A stretch of 64,000 nucleotides of DNA from CAZKWG01 sp964615375 (lineage in GTDB: Bacteria; Myxococcota_A; UBA796; CAZKWG01). The position numbers and the translations under genes are program-made. The stretch is taken from NCBI GenBank assembly GCA_964615375.1, contig CAZTOW010000001.1, forward strand, positions 372,001 to 436,000, read 5' to 3'. The notes beneath the pieces were generated by a model. The model was not told the DNA's origin. It searched no databases and saw only the letters and a list, made by a program, of their open reading frames with translations. Numbering within the stretch: the stretch's first letter is position 1; every line of letters begins with the position of its first letter. Below are positions 1 through 6,973 of this stretch, in pieces.

Positions 1-779
1 ATGGCGGAGAAGAGCGCCAGCAGCGCGCCCAGCAGGGGGGCTCCGGGGGCGAAGCGCCGCTCCCAGCCCTCTTCGGCGCCCGCCCCGGCCACGCTGTCCG
101 CCAGGCGCGCGAGCGCCCGGTAGCCGAAGGTGTGGCGGGGGTGCGGCGGGTCGATCATGCGGTCGCAGCAGGCGCGCAGGCCGCCCTCCAGCGCCTTGGG
201 CAGATCCACCGGGGCGGCCGGCGCGCTGACGCAGGCGCTGAGGTGCCCCCCGGCGCCGACGGCGACCAGGGCGGACAGGGGCAGCCGGGCCGGCGATCGG
301 GCCACGTCCGCGAGGAGCGCCGTGGCCTCATCGCCTGTACCGTCCACGCTGTAGACCACGCCCATGTACCCGGGCTCCCCGATCCCGGGCCAGCCCAGGT
401 GGGGGATGGTCTCCGCGCCGGCGCACACGATGACGGGCTCGCCGCGCTCGAGGGGGCGCAGGAGGTTGTCGCGGGCGACGGAGGCGCAGCTCGCGTGACG
501 GAAGGAAGCGGGCAGCCCCAGCCGCACGCAGAGCGACTGGAGGGGCTCGCAGGAGAGGCCCTTGTAGCGCGGCCCCAGGTCCAGCCGGAGGGAGGCCCCC
601 GCGGGGGTCTCCACGAGGTTGTACATGGCCCCGATCCCGCCCGCGACGCCGAAGAGCAGCGTCTCCGAGAGGGGCGCGGAGGTCTGCCGGCCGATGACCC
701 GGTAGTGGCAGGCCACGTGACGAAGCGCCGACAGCTTCATCAACGTGCCACCGAACTGTCTGTAGTTCTCGACCACCAT
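1..779 (-). CDS. BtrH N-terminal-domain-like protein (partial, runs off left edge)
   Basis: The gene reads leftward from an ATG at 779 and leaves the window, so about 259 residues are visible without a stop. The early part (residues ~18-60) has the layout of the BtrH_N family: a His/Cys-containing stretch, then LSETLLFGVAGGIG at 37-50, then an aromatic residue. A later segment (DPPHPRHTFGYRALARLAD, ~208-226) resembles the helical part that follows in BtrH_N/DUF4872 proteins. The named member, BtrH, transfers an acyl side chain in butirosin synthesis; most homologues have no known substrate. The frame stays open above the ATG, and a GTG sits directly before it at 782, so the start is not certain. 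The next gene lies about 110 bases upstream on the same strand. The family call rests on pattern resemblance only. Confidence 0.5.
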   Translation of the reverse strand, partial: MVVENYRQFGGTLMKLSALRHVACHYRVIGRQTSAPLSETLLFGVAGGIGAMYNLVETPAGASLRLDLGPRYKGLSCEPLQSLCVRLGLPASFRHASCASVARDNLLRPLERGEPVIVCAGAETIPHLGWPGIGEPGYMGVVYSVDGTGDEATALLADVARSPARLPLSALVAVGAGGHLSACVSAPAAPVDLPKALEGGLRACCDRMIDPPHPRHTFGYRALARLADSVAGAGAEEGWERRFAPGAPLLGALLALFSA

Positions 780-891
780 CACGGAGCGGGCCTCAGCGCC
801 TTCGGCGTACAGCTTAGGCCACGGGGCGCTCCCGCAGGCTGGCAGGGGGGTCGGATCTGCCTGCAAGGGGGACTTTTCTGTTCATCCAAGA

Positions 892-1986
892 TCAGAATGT
901 CCCGTGCCCGATGGGCGCGCCCAGGTCGACCCCGAGGCTGAACGCGAGCTCTCCGTCTACGGCGGTGCCCCCCACGCGCACCCCGAGGCCGCCGAACTCC
1001 AGCCGGGTGTAGCCCCCCGGGCTCAGGACGGAGGGCTCGGGGAGGACCAGCCCGTCCTCGTCCGCGCGGTAGGTGTCGATCAGCGTGAGGCTCGGGCCGA
1101 GCTCGAGCGAGGTGCTCCAGCGCCCGCGGCCCACGCGCGCCCGCGCGCCGAGGTCCGCGCCCATGCTCGGGTAGCGGGAGCGGCCGAAGGCCCCCGCCAG
1201 GCTCTCCGCCCCGGAGGGCAGCCCGGCGGAGACGGTCAGGACCACCCGATCGCGGAGGGTGGCGGTCCCGCGCGCCGTCCAGGTGAGCGCGTCGCCCACC
1301 CCGAGCAGGCTCGTCAGGCCCACGGAGACCGAGAGCTCTCCGCCGAACGGGGAGAGGGGCTTCGGCTCGGCCATCAGCTCCCGGAGGAGCTCGGCGTTCA
1401 CGGCGAAGGCGAGGTTGTCTCCCCCCAGCTTGCGGCTGACGATGCCGACGATCCGGCCGTCGGCGTCCACCACCGGCCCGCCGGAATTCCCCGGGTTCAG
1501 GGCCGCGTCCGTCTGCAGGTAGCGCTCGCCCGTGTTGCTGACGACGCCCTCGGTCACCGACCAGCGCAGGAGCCCGCGCATGCCCTCGCTGCTCTCGGCG
1601 AGCGGCGCGTAGGGGTGGCCGAGCCCGTAGACGCGCGCTCCGCGGAGGGGGGTGTCCTGGCGGATCTCCAGCGGGGGAGGACCGCCTTTCGCCACGGCCA
1701 GGTCAGGGACGGAGACCAGGGCGATGTCCTGCCGGGGCCGCCCGGCGATGGCGCGGCCGATGGCGAAGCGGCCGTCCTCCAGCTCCACCCGGGGGCGCCG
1801 CCCGCTGGCGACGCAGTGGTAGGCGGTGGCGACCGTGCCCTGCTCGTCCACGACCACTCCCGAGCACCAGCCGGGGCCGGTCACCAGCATGACCACGCTG
1901 TCCAGCCAGCGCTCGATCTGGGCGGGATCAGCGTCTCCGGGGGCGGGTTCGGCGAGCGCGAGCGCGCTGAGCAGGAGCAGCGACAT
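892..1986 (-). CDS. Secreted trypsin-like (HtrA/S1C-type) serine protease with beta-rich C-terminal domain
   Basis: The 364-residue protein begins with a short signal peptide ending near LALAEP. The trypsin-fold triad is intact: His57 in TAYHC, Asp87 in QDIALV and Ser168 in NPGNSGGP. The context resembles the DegP/HtrA protease domain, but there is no PDZ domain. Instead the last ~150 residues (from ~215) alternate hydrophobic and polar residues (SVSVGLTSLLGVG, LTWTARGTATL), like antiparallel strands of a small outer-membrane barrel. It probably acts in the periplasm or at the outer membrane. It is divergent from the parvulin lipoprotein gene, with only 23 bases between the two start codons. 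The ATG follows a TATTAT hexamer by about 10 bases and has no Shine-Dalgarno sequence, so the mRNA may be leaderless. Confidence 0.85.
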   Translation of the reverse strand: MSLLLLSALALAEPAPGDADPAQIERWLDSVVMLVTGPGWCSGVVVDEQGTVATAYHCVASGRRPRVELEDGRFAIGRAIAGRPRQDIALVSVPDLAVAKGGPPPLEIRQDTPLRGARVYGLGHPYAPLAESSEGMRGLLRWSVTEGVVSNTGERYLQTDAALNPGNSGGPVVDADGRIVGIVSRKLGGDNLAFAVNAELLRELMAEPKPLSPFGGELSVSVGLTSLLGVGDALTWTARGTATLRDRVVLTVSAGLPSGAESLAGAFGRSRYPSMGADLGARARVGRGRWSTSLELGPSLTLIDTYRADEDGLVLPEPSVLSPGGYTRLEFGGLGVRVGGTAVDGELAFSLGVDLGAPIGHGTF

Positions 1987-1995
1987 CCGGGCCTG

Positions 1996-2002
1996 TATAA
2001 TA
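1996..2002. promoter_or_regulatory. Shared -10 element between divergent genes
   Basis: The 23-base gap between start codons 1986 (minus) and 2010 (plus) holds TATAATA. Read on the plus strand it gives a perfect TATAAT at 1996-2001, eight bases before the GTG at 2010. Read on the minus strand it gives TATTAT, about ten bases before the ATG at 1986. Neither gene has room for a Shine-Dalgarno sequence, so both transcripts may be leaderless. No -35 match was seen on either side. Confidence 0.5.
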
Positions 2003-2009
2003 TGGCGCC

Positions 2010-2789
2010 GTGCGCTCAGCCCTGCTCGCCCTCCTGCTCGCCTGCGATCCGCCCCCCGCCCAGGAGGCGGGGCCCGCCGAGGTGGAGGCCGCCGCGCCGG
2101 CCGAGGAGCAGGGCCCCTGGCTGGAGGAGGAGGGGGACGCCGCCCACCCCGAGGAGCGCATCGCCGCGCGCCACATCCTCGTCTCCTGGAAGGGCGCGCT
2201 GCGGAACCGCCTGGTGAAGCGCAGCCCCGAGGAGGCCCTGGCCCTGGCCCGGGAGCTCCGCGCCCGACTGGAGGCCGGGGAGGACTTCGCCGCGCTGGCC
2301 ATGCAGTACTCGGATGATCGGGGCTCGGGCAAGCGCGGGGGCGCGCTCGGCGCCTTCGGGCGGGGCGTGATGCAGAAGGAGTTCGAGGCGGCGGCCTTCG
2401 CCCTCCCGGAGGGCGGCCTCAGCGAGCCCGTGGAGAGCCCCTTCGGCTACCACATCATCGAGCGCCAGCCGCTGGTGGAGGCCCGCCTCGCCGAGATCCT
2501 CATCCGCTGGGAGCCCAAGGGTGAAGGCGCCGCTCCCCGCGACGCCGAGGAGACCCGCGCGCTGGCGCAGACGGCGCTGGCCCGCCTCGAGGCCGGCGAG
2601 CCCTTCGCCGCGGTCGCGCGCGATCTCTCCGAGGGCGCCGCCGGGCCCTGGGGCGGGGACCTGGGGTGGTTCCAGCAGGGCCAGCTCAGCCCCGAGCTCG
2701 ACCGGCCCGCCTTCGCGCTCGAGCCCGGCCAGCGAACGGGCGTCTTGGAGACGCGGCTCGGCCTGCACATCGTCGAGCGCCTGGAGTAG
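2010..2789 (+). CDS. Parvulin-type peptidyl-prolyl isomerase lipoprotein, two rotamase domains
   Basis: The 259-residue protein starts at GTG 2010 and has a lipoprotein signal with lipobox LLAC (Cys12). Two parvulin (PpiC-type) domains follow. The first (~50-155) carries AARHILVSW, a GGALGAFGRG loop and FGYHIIE. The second (~158-259) carries RLAEILIRW, GGDLGWFQQGQ and LGLHIVE. The SurA/PpiD family helps outer-membrane proteins fold by isomerising proline bonds; here both domains keep the family motifs, so both may be active. The lipid anchor would hold the protein in the periplasm at a membrane. It is divergent from the protease gene and convergent with the thioredoxin-like gene, ending 10 bases before that gene's stop. 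Confidence 0.85.
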   Translation: MRSALLALLLACDPPPAQEAGPAEVEAAAPAEEQGPWLEEEGDAAHPEERIAARHILVSWKGALRNRLVKRSPEEALALARELRARLEAGEDFAALAMQYSDDRGSGKRGGALGAFGRGVMQKEFEAAAFALPEGGLSEPVESPFGYHIIERQPLVEARLAEILIRWEPKGEGAAPRDAEETRALAQTALARLEAGEPFAAVARDLSEGAAGPWGGDLGWFQQGQLSPELDRPAFALEPGQRTGVLETRLGLHIVERLE

Positions 2790-2799
2790 GCGCGGGCGC

Positions 2800-3396
2800 T
2801 TACAGCAGGCTCTCGATGAGGGCCCGAAGGGTGCTGTCCTCGGCCGGCTCCAGCCGGTCCTCGACCACCCGCAGATCGCGGTCCAGCACCATCAGCACGG
2901 GGAAGGCGCCGTCGGGGACCACCTGGGCCGTGACCCCCTGGTCGTCGCGGAGCACGGGCGCGCAGATCTCGTGGTCCGTGGCCCAGGTCACCAGATCCTC
3001 GTCCGTGGGCACCTCTCCCACGTTGTTCTGGGAGAGCAGCGTCAGGTAGGCGAAGCCCTGGTCGGCGTAGTCGGTCTGCACCGCGCAGACCTCGTCCGCC
3101 AGCTCCCGGCAGGGGGCGCACCACATCGTGCTCAGGTCCAGCACGACCACGCTCCCGTAGAACTGCCAGAGGCTCACCTCGTCGCCGTTCTGGTCGCCCA
3201 TGCGCACGTCGGGGATGATCTGGCCCTCGTCCCAGCCCTCGCCCTCCAGGCTGGCCGGGGGCTCGGCGCTGCCCCAGTCGTTCTCCGGGGCGACCCAGCT
3301 CGAGCTGTCGCCGGTCTCCTGCGTCTCGGGCGAGGTCAGCACGGGGACGCAGCCCGCGAGGAGCAGGCTCAGGAGGGTCGGGGCGCGCGCGGTCAT
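2800..3396 (-). CDS. Thioredoxin-fold (TlpA/AhpC-TSA-like) lipoprotein
   Basis: The 198-residue protein has a lipobox LAGC (Cys16) and then an acidic, Ser/Thr-rich linker. The thioredoxin fold begins near residue 60 and includes the active-site motif WCAPC (Cys93 and Cys96) after a VVVLDLST strand. The cis-proline segment is GAFPVLMVLD. Such membrane-attached thioredoxins reduce or isomerise periplasmic disulfides, often during cytochrome c maturation, but no cytochrome biogenesis gene is next to it here. The start ATG at 3396 follows a GAGGT ribosome-binding site and a TATAAC hexamer at 3420-3425 (minus strand). It is divergent from gshA. Confidence 0.85.
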   Translation of the reverse strand: MTARAPTLLSLLLAGCVPVLTSPETQETGDSSSWVAPENDWGSAEPPASLEGEGWDEGQIIPDVRMGDQNGDEVSLWQFYGSVVVLDLSTMWCAPCRELADEVCAVQTDYADQGFAYLTLLSQNNVGEVPTDEDLVTWATDHEICAPVLRDDQGVTAQVVPDGAFPVLMVLDRDLRVVEDRLEPAEDSTLRALIESLL

Positions 3397-3506
3397 GACT
3401 ACCTCGCCTGTTCGGGTACGTTATATCTCCCGGCCTGCCGGCCCGCGACGTGGCGGACCGTGTGAACCGTCTTTCCGGCCCGATCGGGTGTCTTCGGGAG
3501 CCCCCC

Positions 3507-4853
3507 ATGTCCAGCGCTCGCCCTACCGACTCCAGCTCCCCCACGCAGGAGGGCCCGCTCACCCGTGAGGTCCTGCTGGAGGCGTTTCAGGGCTACGGCA
3601 AGCCGCGCGCGCGCTGGCGGGTAGGCGGGGAGTTCGAGCGGGCGGTGGTCCGTCGGGACGGGCGCCCGGTCGGCTACTTCGAGCCGGACGGAATCCGCTG
3701 GATGCTGGAGACGCTGGCCGAGCGCGGCGGCTGGCGCACCGTCTACGAGGGGGAGAACCCCATCGCCCTCCTGCGCGACAACGCCGAGATCTCGCTGGAG
3801 CCGGGCGGGCAGGTGGAGCTCTCCGGCGCCCCCCACACCACGCTCTCGGCCCTCTCCGAGGAGATGCTCCAGAACCGGCGGGACCTGCTCGCGCTCTGCG
3901 AGGGCAAGGATCTGGTCTGGATCGCCTGCGGGCTCACCCCCGTGGCGGCCATGGAGGACATCTCCTTCGTGCCCAAGGGCCGCTACAAGGTGATGAGCGA
4001 GTACCTGCCCCAGCTCGGGGACCGCGCCCTGTGGATGATGAAGGGCACGACCTCGGTGCAGGCCAACTACGACTACGCCGACGAGGCCGACTGCGCGCGC
4101 AAGGTGCGCCTGTGCAGCGGGCTCGCCCCGCTCACCACCGCCATGTTCGCCAACTCGCCCCTCTACCGGGGCCAGCCCACCGGCTACCGCAGCTACCGCG
4201 GCCACATCTGGACCCGGGTGGACCCCGCGCGCACCGGCTTCCCCCCCGCGCTGCGCGCCGCCTACTCCCACGAGGGCTGGGTGGACTACCTGCTGCACGT
4301 CCCCATGATGTTCTACAAGCGCGGGGACACCTGGGCGCCGGCTCACGGGCGCACCTTCGCCACCTACATGACGGAGGGCTTCGAGGGCAAGGTCGCCACC
4401 ATGGCCGACTGGCTGCTGCACCAGACCAGCGTCTTCCCTGAGGTGCGCGTCAAGCACACCATCGAGGTGCGCGGCGCCGACTGCGTGGACCACGAGCTGG
4501 CCATCGCCTTCTGCGCCCTGTTCACGGGGCTGCTGTACTGCAACGCCGCCCTGGACGAGGCCCTGGCCCTGGTCCAGGAGATCGAGCGCCACGGCACCCA
4601 CGCCGAGCGCTTCGACATCGCCGCCCGCGACGCCCTGCACGGGGTGGTGGGCGGGCGCACGCTGGGCGACTGGGCCAGCGACCTGGGCGACATCGCCGAG
4701 CGCGGCATCAAGAACTGCCTGCCGGGGGACGCCGGGCGCATCCAGCCCCTGCTGAACCGCATCGAGCAGGGGCGCTGCCCGGCCGAGGATCTCCTCGACC
4801 AGTGGGCGCGCGATCCGAGCCCTGAGGCGTTGATTCGCGCGGTCGCCTACTGA
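3507..4853 (+). CDS. gshA: Glutamate-cysteine ligase (plant/proteobacterial type)
   Basis: This enzyme joins glutamate and cysteine with ATP in the first step of glutathione synthesis in the cytoplasm. The 448-residue product has the layout of the EgtA/plant-type GCS2 family: FERAVV, YFEPDGIRWMLE, an NAEISLEPGGQVELSG substrate-binding segment, and MKGTTSVQANYDYADEAD in the centre. I start it at ATG 3507, which has GGGAG seven bases upstream; a GTG at 3450 in the same frame would add 19 residues unlike the family. No glutathione synthetase (gshB) gene is adjacent. A GC-rich hairpin follows the stop. Confidence 0.9.
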   Translation: MSSARPTDSSSPTQEGPLTREVLLEAFQGYGKPRARWRVGGEFERAVVRRDGRPVGYFEPDGIRWMLETLAERGGWRTVYEGENPIALLRDNAEISLEPGGQVELSGAPHTTLSALSEEMLQNRRDLLALCEGKDLVWIACGLTPVAAMEDISFVPKGRYKVMSEYLPQLGDRALWMMKGTTSVQANYDYADEADCARKVRLCSGLAPLTTAMFANSPLYRGQPTGYRSYRGHIWTRVDPARTGFPPALRAAYSHEGWVDYLLHVPMMFYKRGDTWAPAHGRTFATYMTEGFEGKVATMADWLLHQTSVFPEVRVKHTIEVRGADCVDHELAIAFCALFTGLLYCNAALDEALALVQEIERHGTHAERFDIAARDALHGVVGGRTLGDWASDLGDIAERGIKNCLPGDAGRIQPLLNRIEQGRCPAEDLLDQWARDPSPEALIRAVAY

Positions 4854-4856
4854 ACG

Positions 4857-4872
4857 GAGCCCCGGGGGGCTC
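4857..4872 (+). terminator. GC hairpin after gshA
   Basis: A perfect 7-bp inverted repeat, GAGCCCC / GGGGCTC with a 2-base centre, begins three bases after the gshA stop codon. There is no T-run after it, so it is a terminator-like hairpin rather than a classical intrinsic terminator. Confidence 0.4.
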
Positions 4873-4902
4873 GCGTCGAGAGGGGGAGAACGCGACGACG
4901 CC

Positions 4903-4937
4903 GGAGTGGAGACGGGTTAGGTTCTCCGGTCCACTCC
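4903..4937 (+). promoter_or_regulatory. Inverted repeat in the cpaE leader
   Basis: GGAGTGGA (4903-4910) and TCCACTCC (4930-4937) form a perfect 8-bp stem with a 19-base loop. The stem ends just before the AGGAAGG ribosome-binding site of the gene starting at 4953. It could be an operator or an RNA hairpin that affects ribosome access. The loop holds GGTTAGGTT, which could itself be part of a promoter. Confidence 0.35.
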
Positions 4938-4952
4938 CAGGAAGGTGCCGCC

Positions 4953-6107
4953 ATGCGTCTTCTCGTCGCCGGCCTCGACCCCCCCGAGGTCCAGCAGCTC
5001 TTCGGGCCCATCTCGGATCAGGTGAGACCTGAGGGCATCCTCCCCGACTGGGGGCAGCTCGAGGCCGCGGTGGACCAGGCTCGCCCCGACGCGGTGGTGC
5101 TCTATCTGGGCTTGCGCCCCGGGCAGGCCCTGGCCAAGGCCCGGCGTGTGGCCTCGCTGCACCCCCAGCTGCGCATCATCGCGCTGGCCGACCGGGAGGA
5201 GCCCGAGCTCATCCAGGCGGTGGATCGGGCGGGCTGCGCGGACCTGGCGATCCGGGCCCTCGGCCCGCAGGACCTCCTGCGCGCGCTCAAGGTCGTGAGC
5301 CGGGTGGAGGAGGCGCCCCCGGCGGCCAACGGCCAGGCCATCGCCATCCTCGGCGCCAAGGGCGGGGTGGGCACCACCACCATCGCGGTGAACCTGGCGG
5401 CGGAGCTGGCGGACAGCACGAAGCGGCGCGTGCTGCTGGTGGACCTGCACATGTTCCTGGGCGACGCCGCCCTGGCCCTGGACATCATCCCCGATCCGAC
5501 GGTGCTCTCCTACCTGCGCCAGGGCTCGAACCTGAGCGCGCGCCAGTGGGCCGAGGGGCCGCCGCTGCACCGCGCGGGCTTCCGCGTGCTCGGCCTCGAC
5601 GGCGGCATCGCCGACGCCGACCGGGTCACGGCCCAGCAGATCGTCTACCTCTTCGATCGTCTGCGCGAGCGCCACGACTTCGTGATCTTCGACTGCGGCA
5701 GCGACATCGACGAGATCAGCCTGGCGGCGCTGTCCGCGGCGGATCGGCGCCTGATGGTCCTCTCCAACGAGTTCCGGGCCCTGCTCGGCGCGCGCCGCCG
5801 GGTGGACGCGCTGAAGACGCTCGGCCTCGACGAGCCCATGGCGTTTGGCGTGCTGAACCGGGACGAGCCGGAGAAGCCCGCGGACCGCGCGATGGTGGAG
5901 GACGCGACGGGCATCCCGGTCACCGCCACGGTCGCCAACGCCTGGCGGGAGGTCTACACGGCCCTCCAGCAGGGGCGCGTGCTCCGCGAGAGCGCGCCCA
6001 GGGCTCGGGTCACCCGCGATCTTCGCGCCCTGGCCGGCTTCGTCTCCGGCGAGAGCGCGGAGGGGATCCGTCGAAGGGCCTTCTTCGATCTGTTCGGTCG
6101 CGGGTGA
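4953..6107 (+). CDS. cpaE: CpaE-like MinD/ParA-family ATPase
   Basis: The 384-residue protein has a degenerate receiver-like N-terminal domain (~1-115; VVLYLGLRPG lacks a clear phospho-acceptor Asp). A SIMIBI ATPase domain follows, with the deviant Walker A motif GAKGGVGTTT at 134-143. The switch-like strand LLVDLHMFLGD lies at 161-171, and the Walker B-like segment is FVIFDCGSDIDE. This fits CpaE/TadZ, which places Flp/Tad pilus machinery at the cell pole. No other tad or cpa gene is in the window, so a role in another polar system (FleN-like) is possible. The ATG has an AGGAAGG ribosome-binding site. lpxA follows after 19 bases but seems to have its own promoter. Confidence 0.8.
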   Translation: MRLLVAGLDPPEVQQLFGPISDQVRPEGILPDWGQLEAAVDQARPDAVVLYLGLRPGQALAKARRVASLHPQLRIIALADREEPELIQAVDRAGCADLAIRALGPQDLLRALKVVSRVEEAPPAANGQAIAILGAKGGVGTTTIAVNLAAELADSTKRRVLLVDLHMFLGDAALALDIIPDPTVLSYLRQGSNLSARQWAEGPPLHRAGFRVLGLDGGIADADRVTAQQIVYLFDRLRERHDFVIFDCGSDIDEISLAALSAADRRLMVLSNEFRALLGARRRVDALKTLGLDEPMAFGVLNRDEPEKPADRAMVEDATGIPVTATVANAWREVYTALQQGRVLRESAPRARVTRDLRALAGFVSGESAEGIRRRAFFDLFGRG

Positions 6108-6126
6108 GGCGGCTATTCTGCCCACC

Positions 6127-6930
6127 GTGCGCGTACACCCCACCGCTGTCGTAGACCCCACCGCCACCCTCGCCCCGGACGTCGAGCTCGGGCCCTACGC
6201 CGTCATCGGCGAGGACGTCCACCTCGGGCAGGGCGTCCGGGTCGGCGCCCACGCCGTCATCTCCGGCCCCACCACCGTGGGTGAGCACACCCAGGTCTTC
6301 CCCCATGCGGTCCTCGGCCAGGACCCGCAGGACAAGAAGTACCAGGGCGAGCGCACCGCGCTGGAGATCGGCGCCCACAACGTCTTCCGCGAGTTCACCA
6401 CGGTCAACCGAGGGACCGGGGGCGGCGGCGGGCTGACCCGCATCGGCGACCGGAACCTGTTCATGGCCTACGTCCACGTCGCCCACGACTGCACGGTCGG
6501 GAGCGGCTGCGTGTTCGCCAACTCCGTGGCGCTGGCGGGGCATGTGGTCATCCAGGACGGGGCCGTGCTGGGCGGGCTGGTCGGCGTCCACCAGCACACC
6601 CGGATCGGGCGCCACGCCATGCTGGGCGGCGGGGCCATGGCCGCCCAGGACGTCCCGCCCTTCACCATCGCCCAGGGCGACCGGGCGCGGCTCTTCGGGC
6701 TGAACGTCATCGGGCTGCGACGGGCGGGCTTCTCGCTGACGGTCATCCAGGCGCTGCGCAGCGCCTACCGGGAGCTCTTCCAGCAGGGCATCCCGCTGCG
6801 CCTCGCGCTGGAGCAGGTGCGCGAGGTCTACGCGGAGGTCCCCGAGGTGCAGGAGCTCGTGGGCTTCGTCGCCAGCAGCGCGCGCGGCGTCTGCCGTTCG
6901 GCCGGTACAGACGAGGGAGATAGCGTCTGA
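6127..6930 (+). CDS. lpxA: UDP-N-acetylglucosamine acyltransferase
   Basis: LpxA transfers a 3-hydroxyacyl chain from acyl carrier protein to UDP-GlcNAc, the first step of lipid A synthesis. The 267-residue length is typical. The N-terminal two thirds are hexapeptide repeats of a left-handed beta-helix (VHPTAVVDPTATLAPDVELG and on). The catalytic His is His120 in the HVAHDCTVG motif, with the partner His117, and the C-terminal helical part runs from ~190. It starts at GTG 6127, seven bases after TATTCT (6114-6119) and without a Shine-Dalgarno sequence, which suggests leaderless transcription. It stands apart from lpxB (24822), whereas many Gram-negative genomes keep lpxD-fabZ-lpxA-lpxB together. 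Confidence 0.95.
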   Translation: MRVHPTAVVDPTATLAPDVELGPYAVIGEDVHLGQGVRVGAHAVISGPTTVGEHTQVFPHAVLGQDPQDKKYQGERTALEIGAHNVFREFTTVNRGTGGGGGLTRIGDRNLFMAYVHVAHDCTVGSGCVFANSVALAGHVVIQDGAVLGGLVGVHQHTRIGRHAMLGGGAMAAQDVPPFTIAQGDRARLFGLNVIGLRRAGFSLTVIQALRSAYRELFQQGIPLRLALEQVREVYAEVPEVQELVGFVASSARGVCRSAGTDEGDSV

Positions 6931-6973
6931 GACCCTGTGTTAGATCAGGGGGAGGACTGGAGGGAGCGGACCC

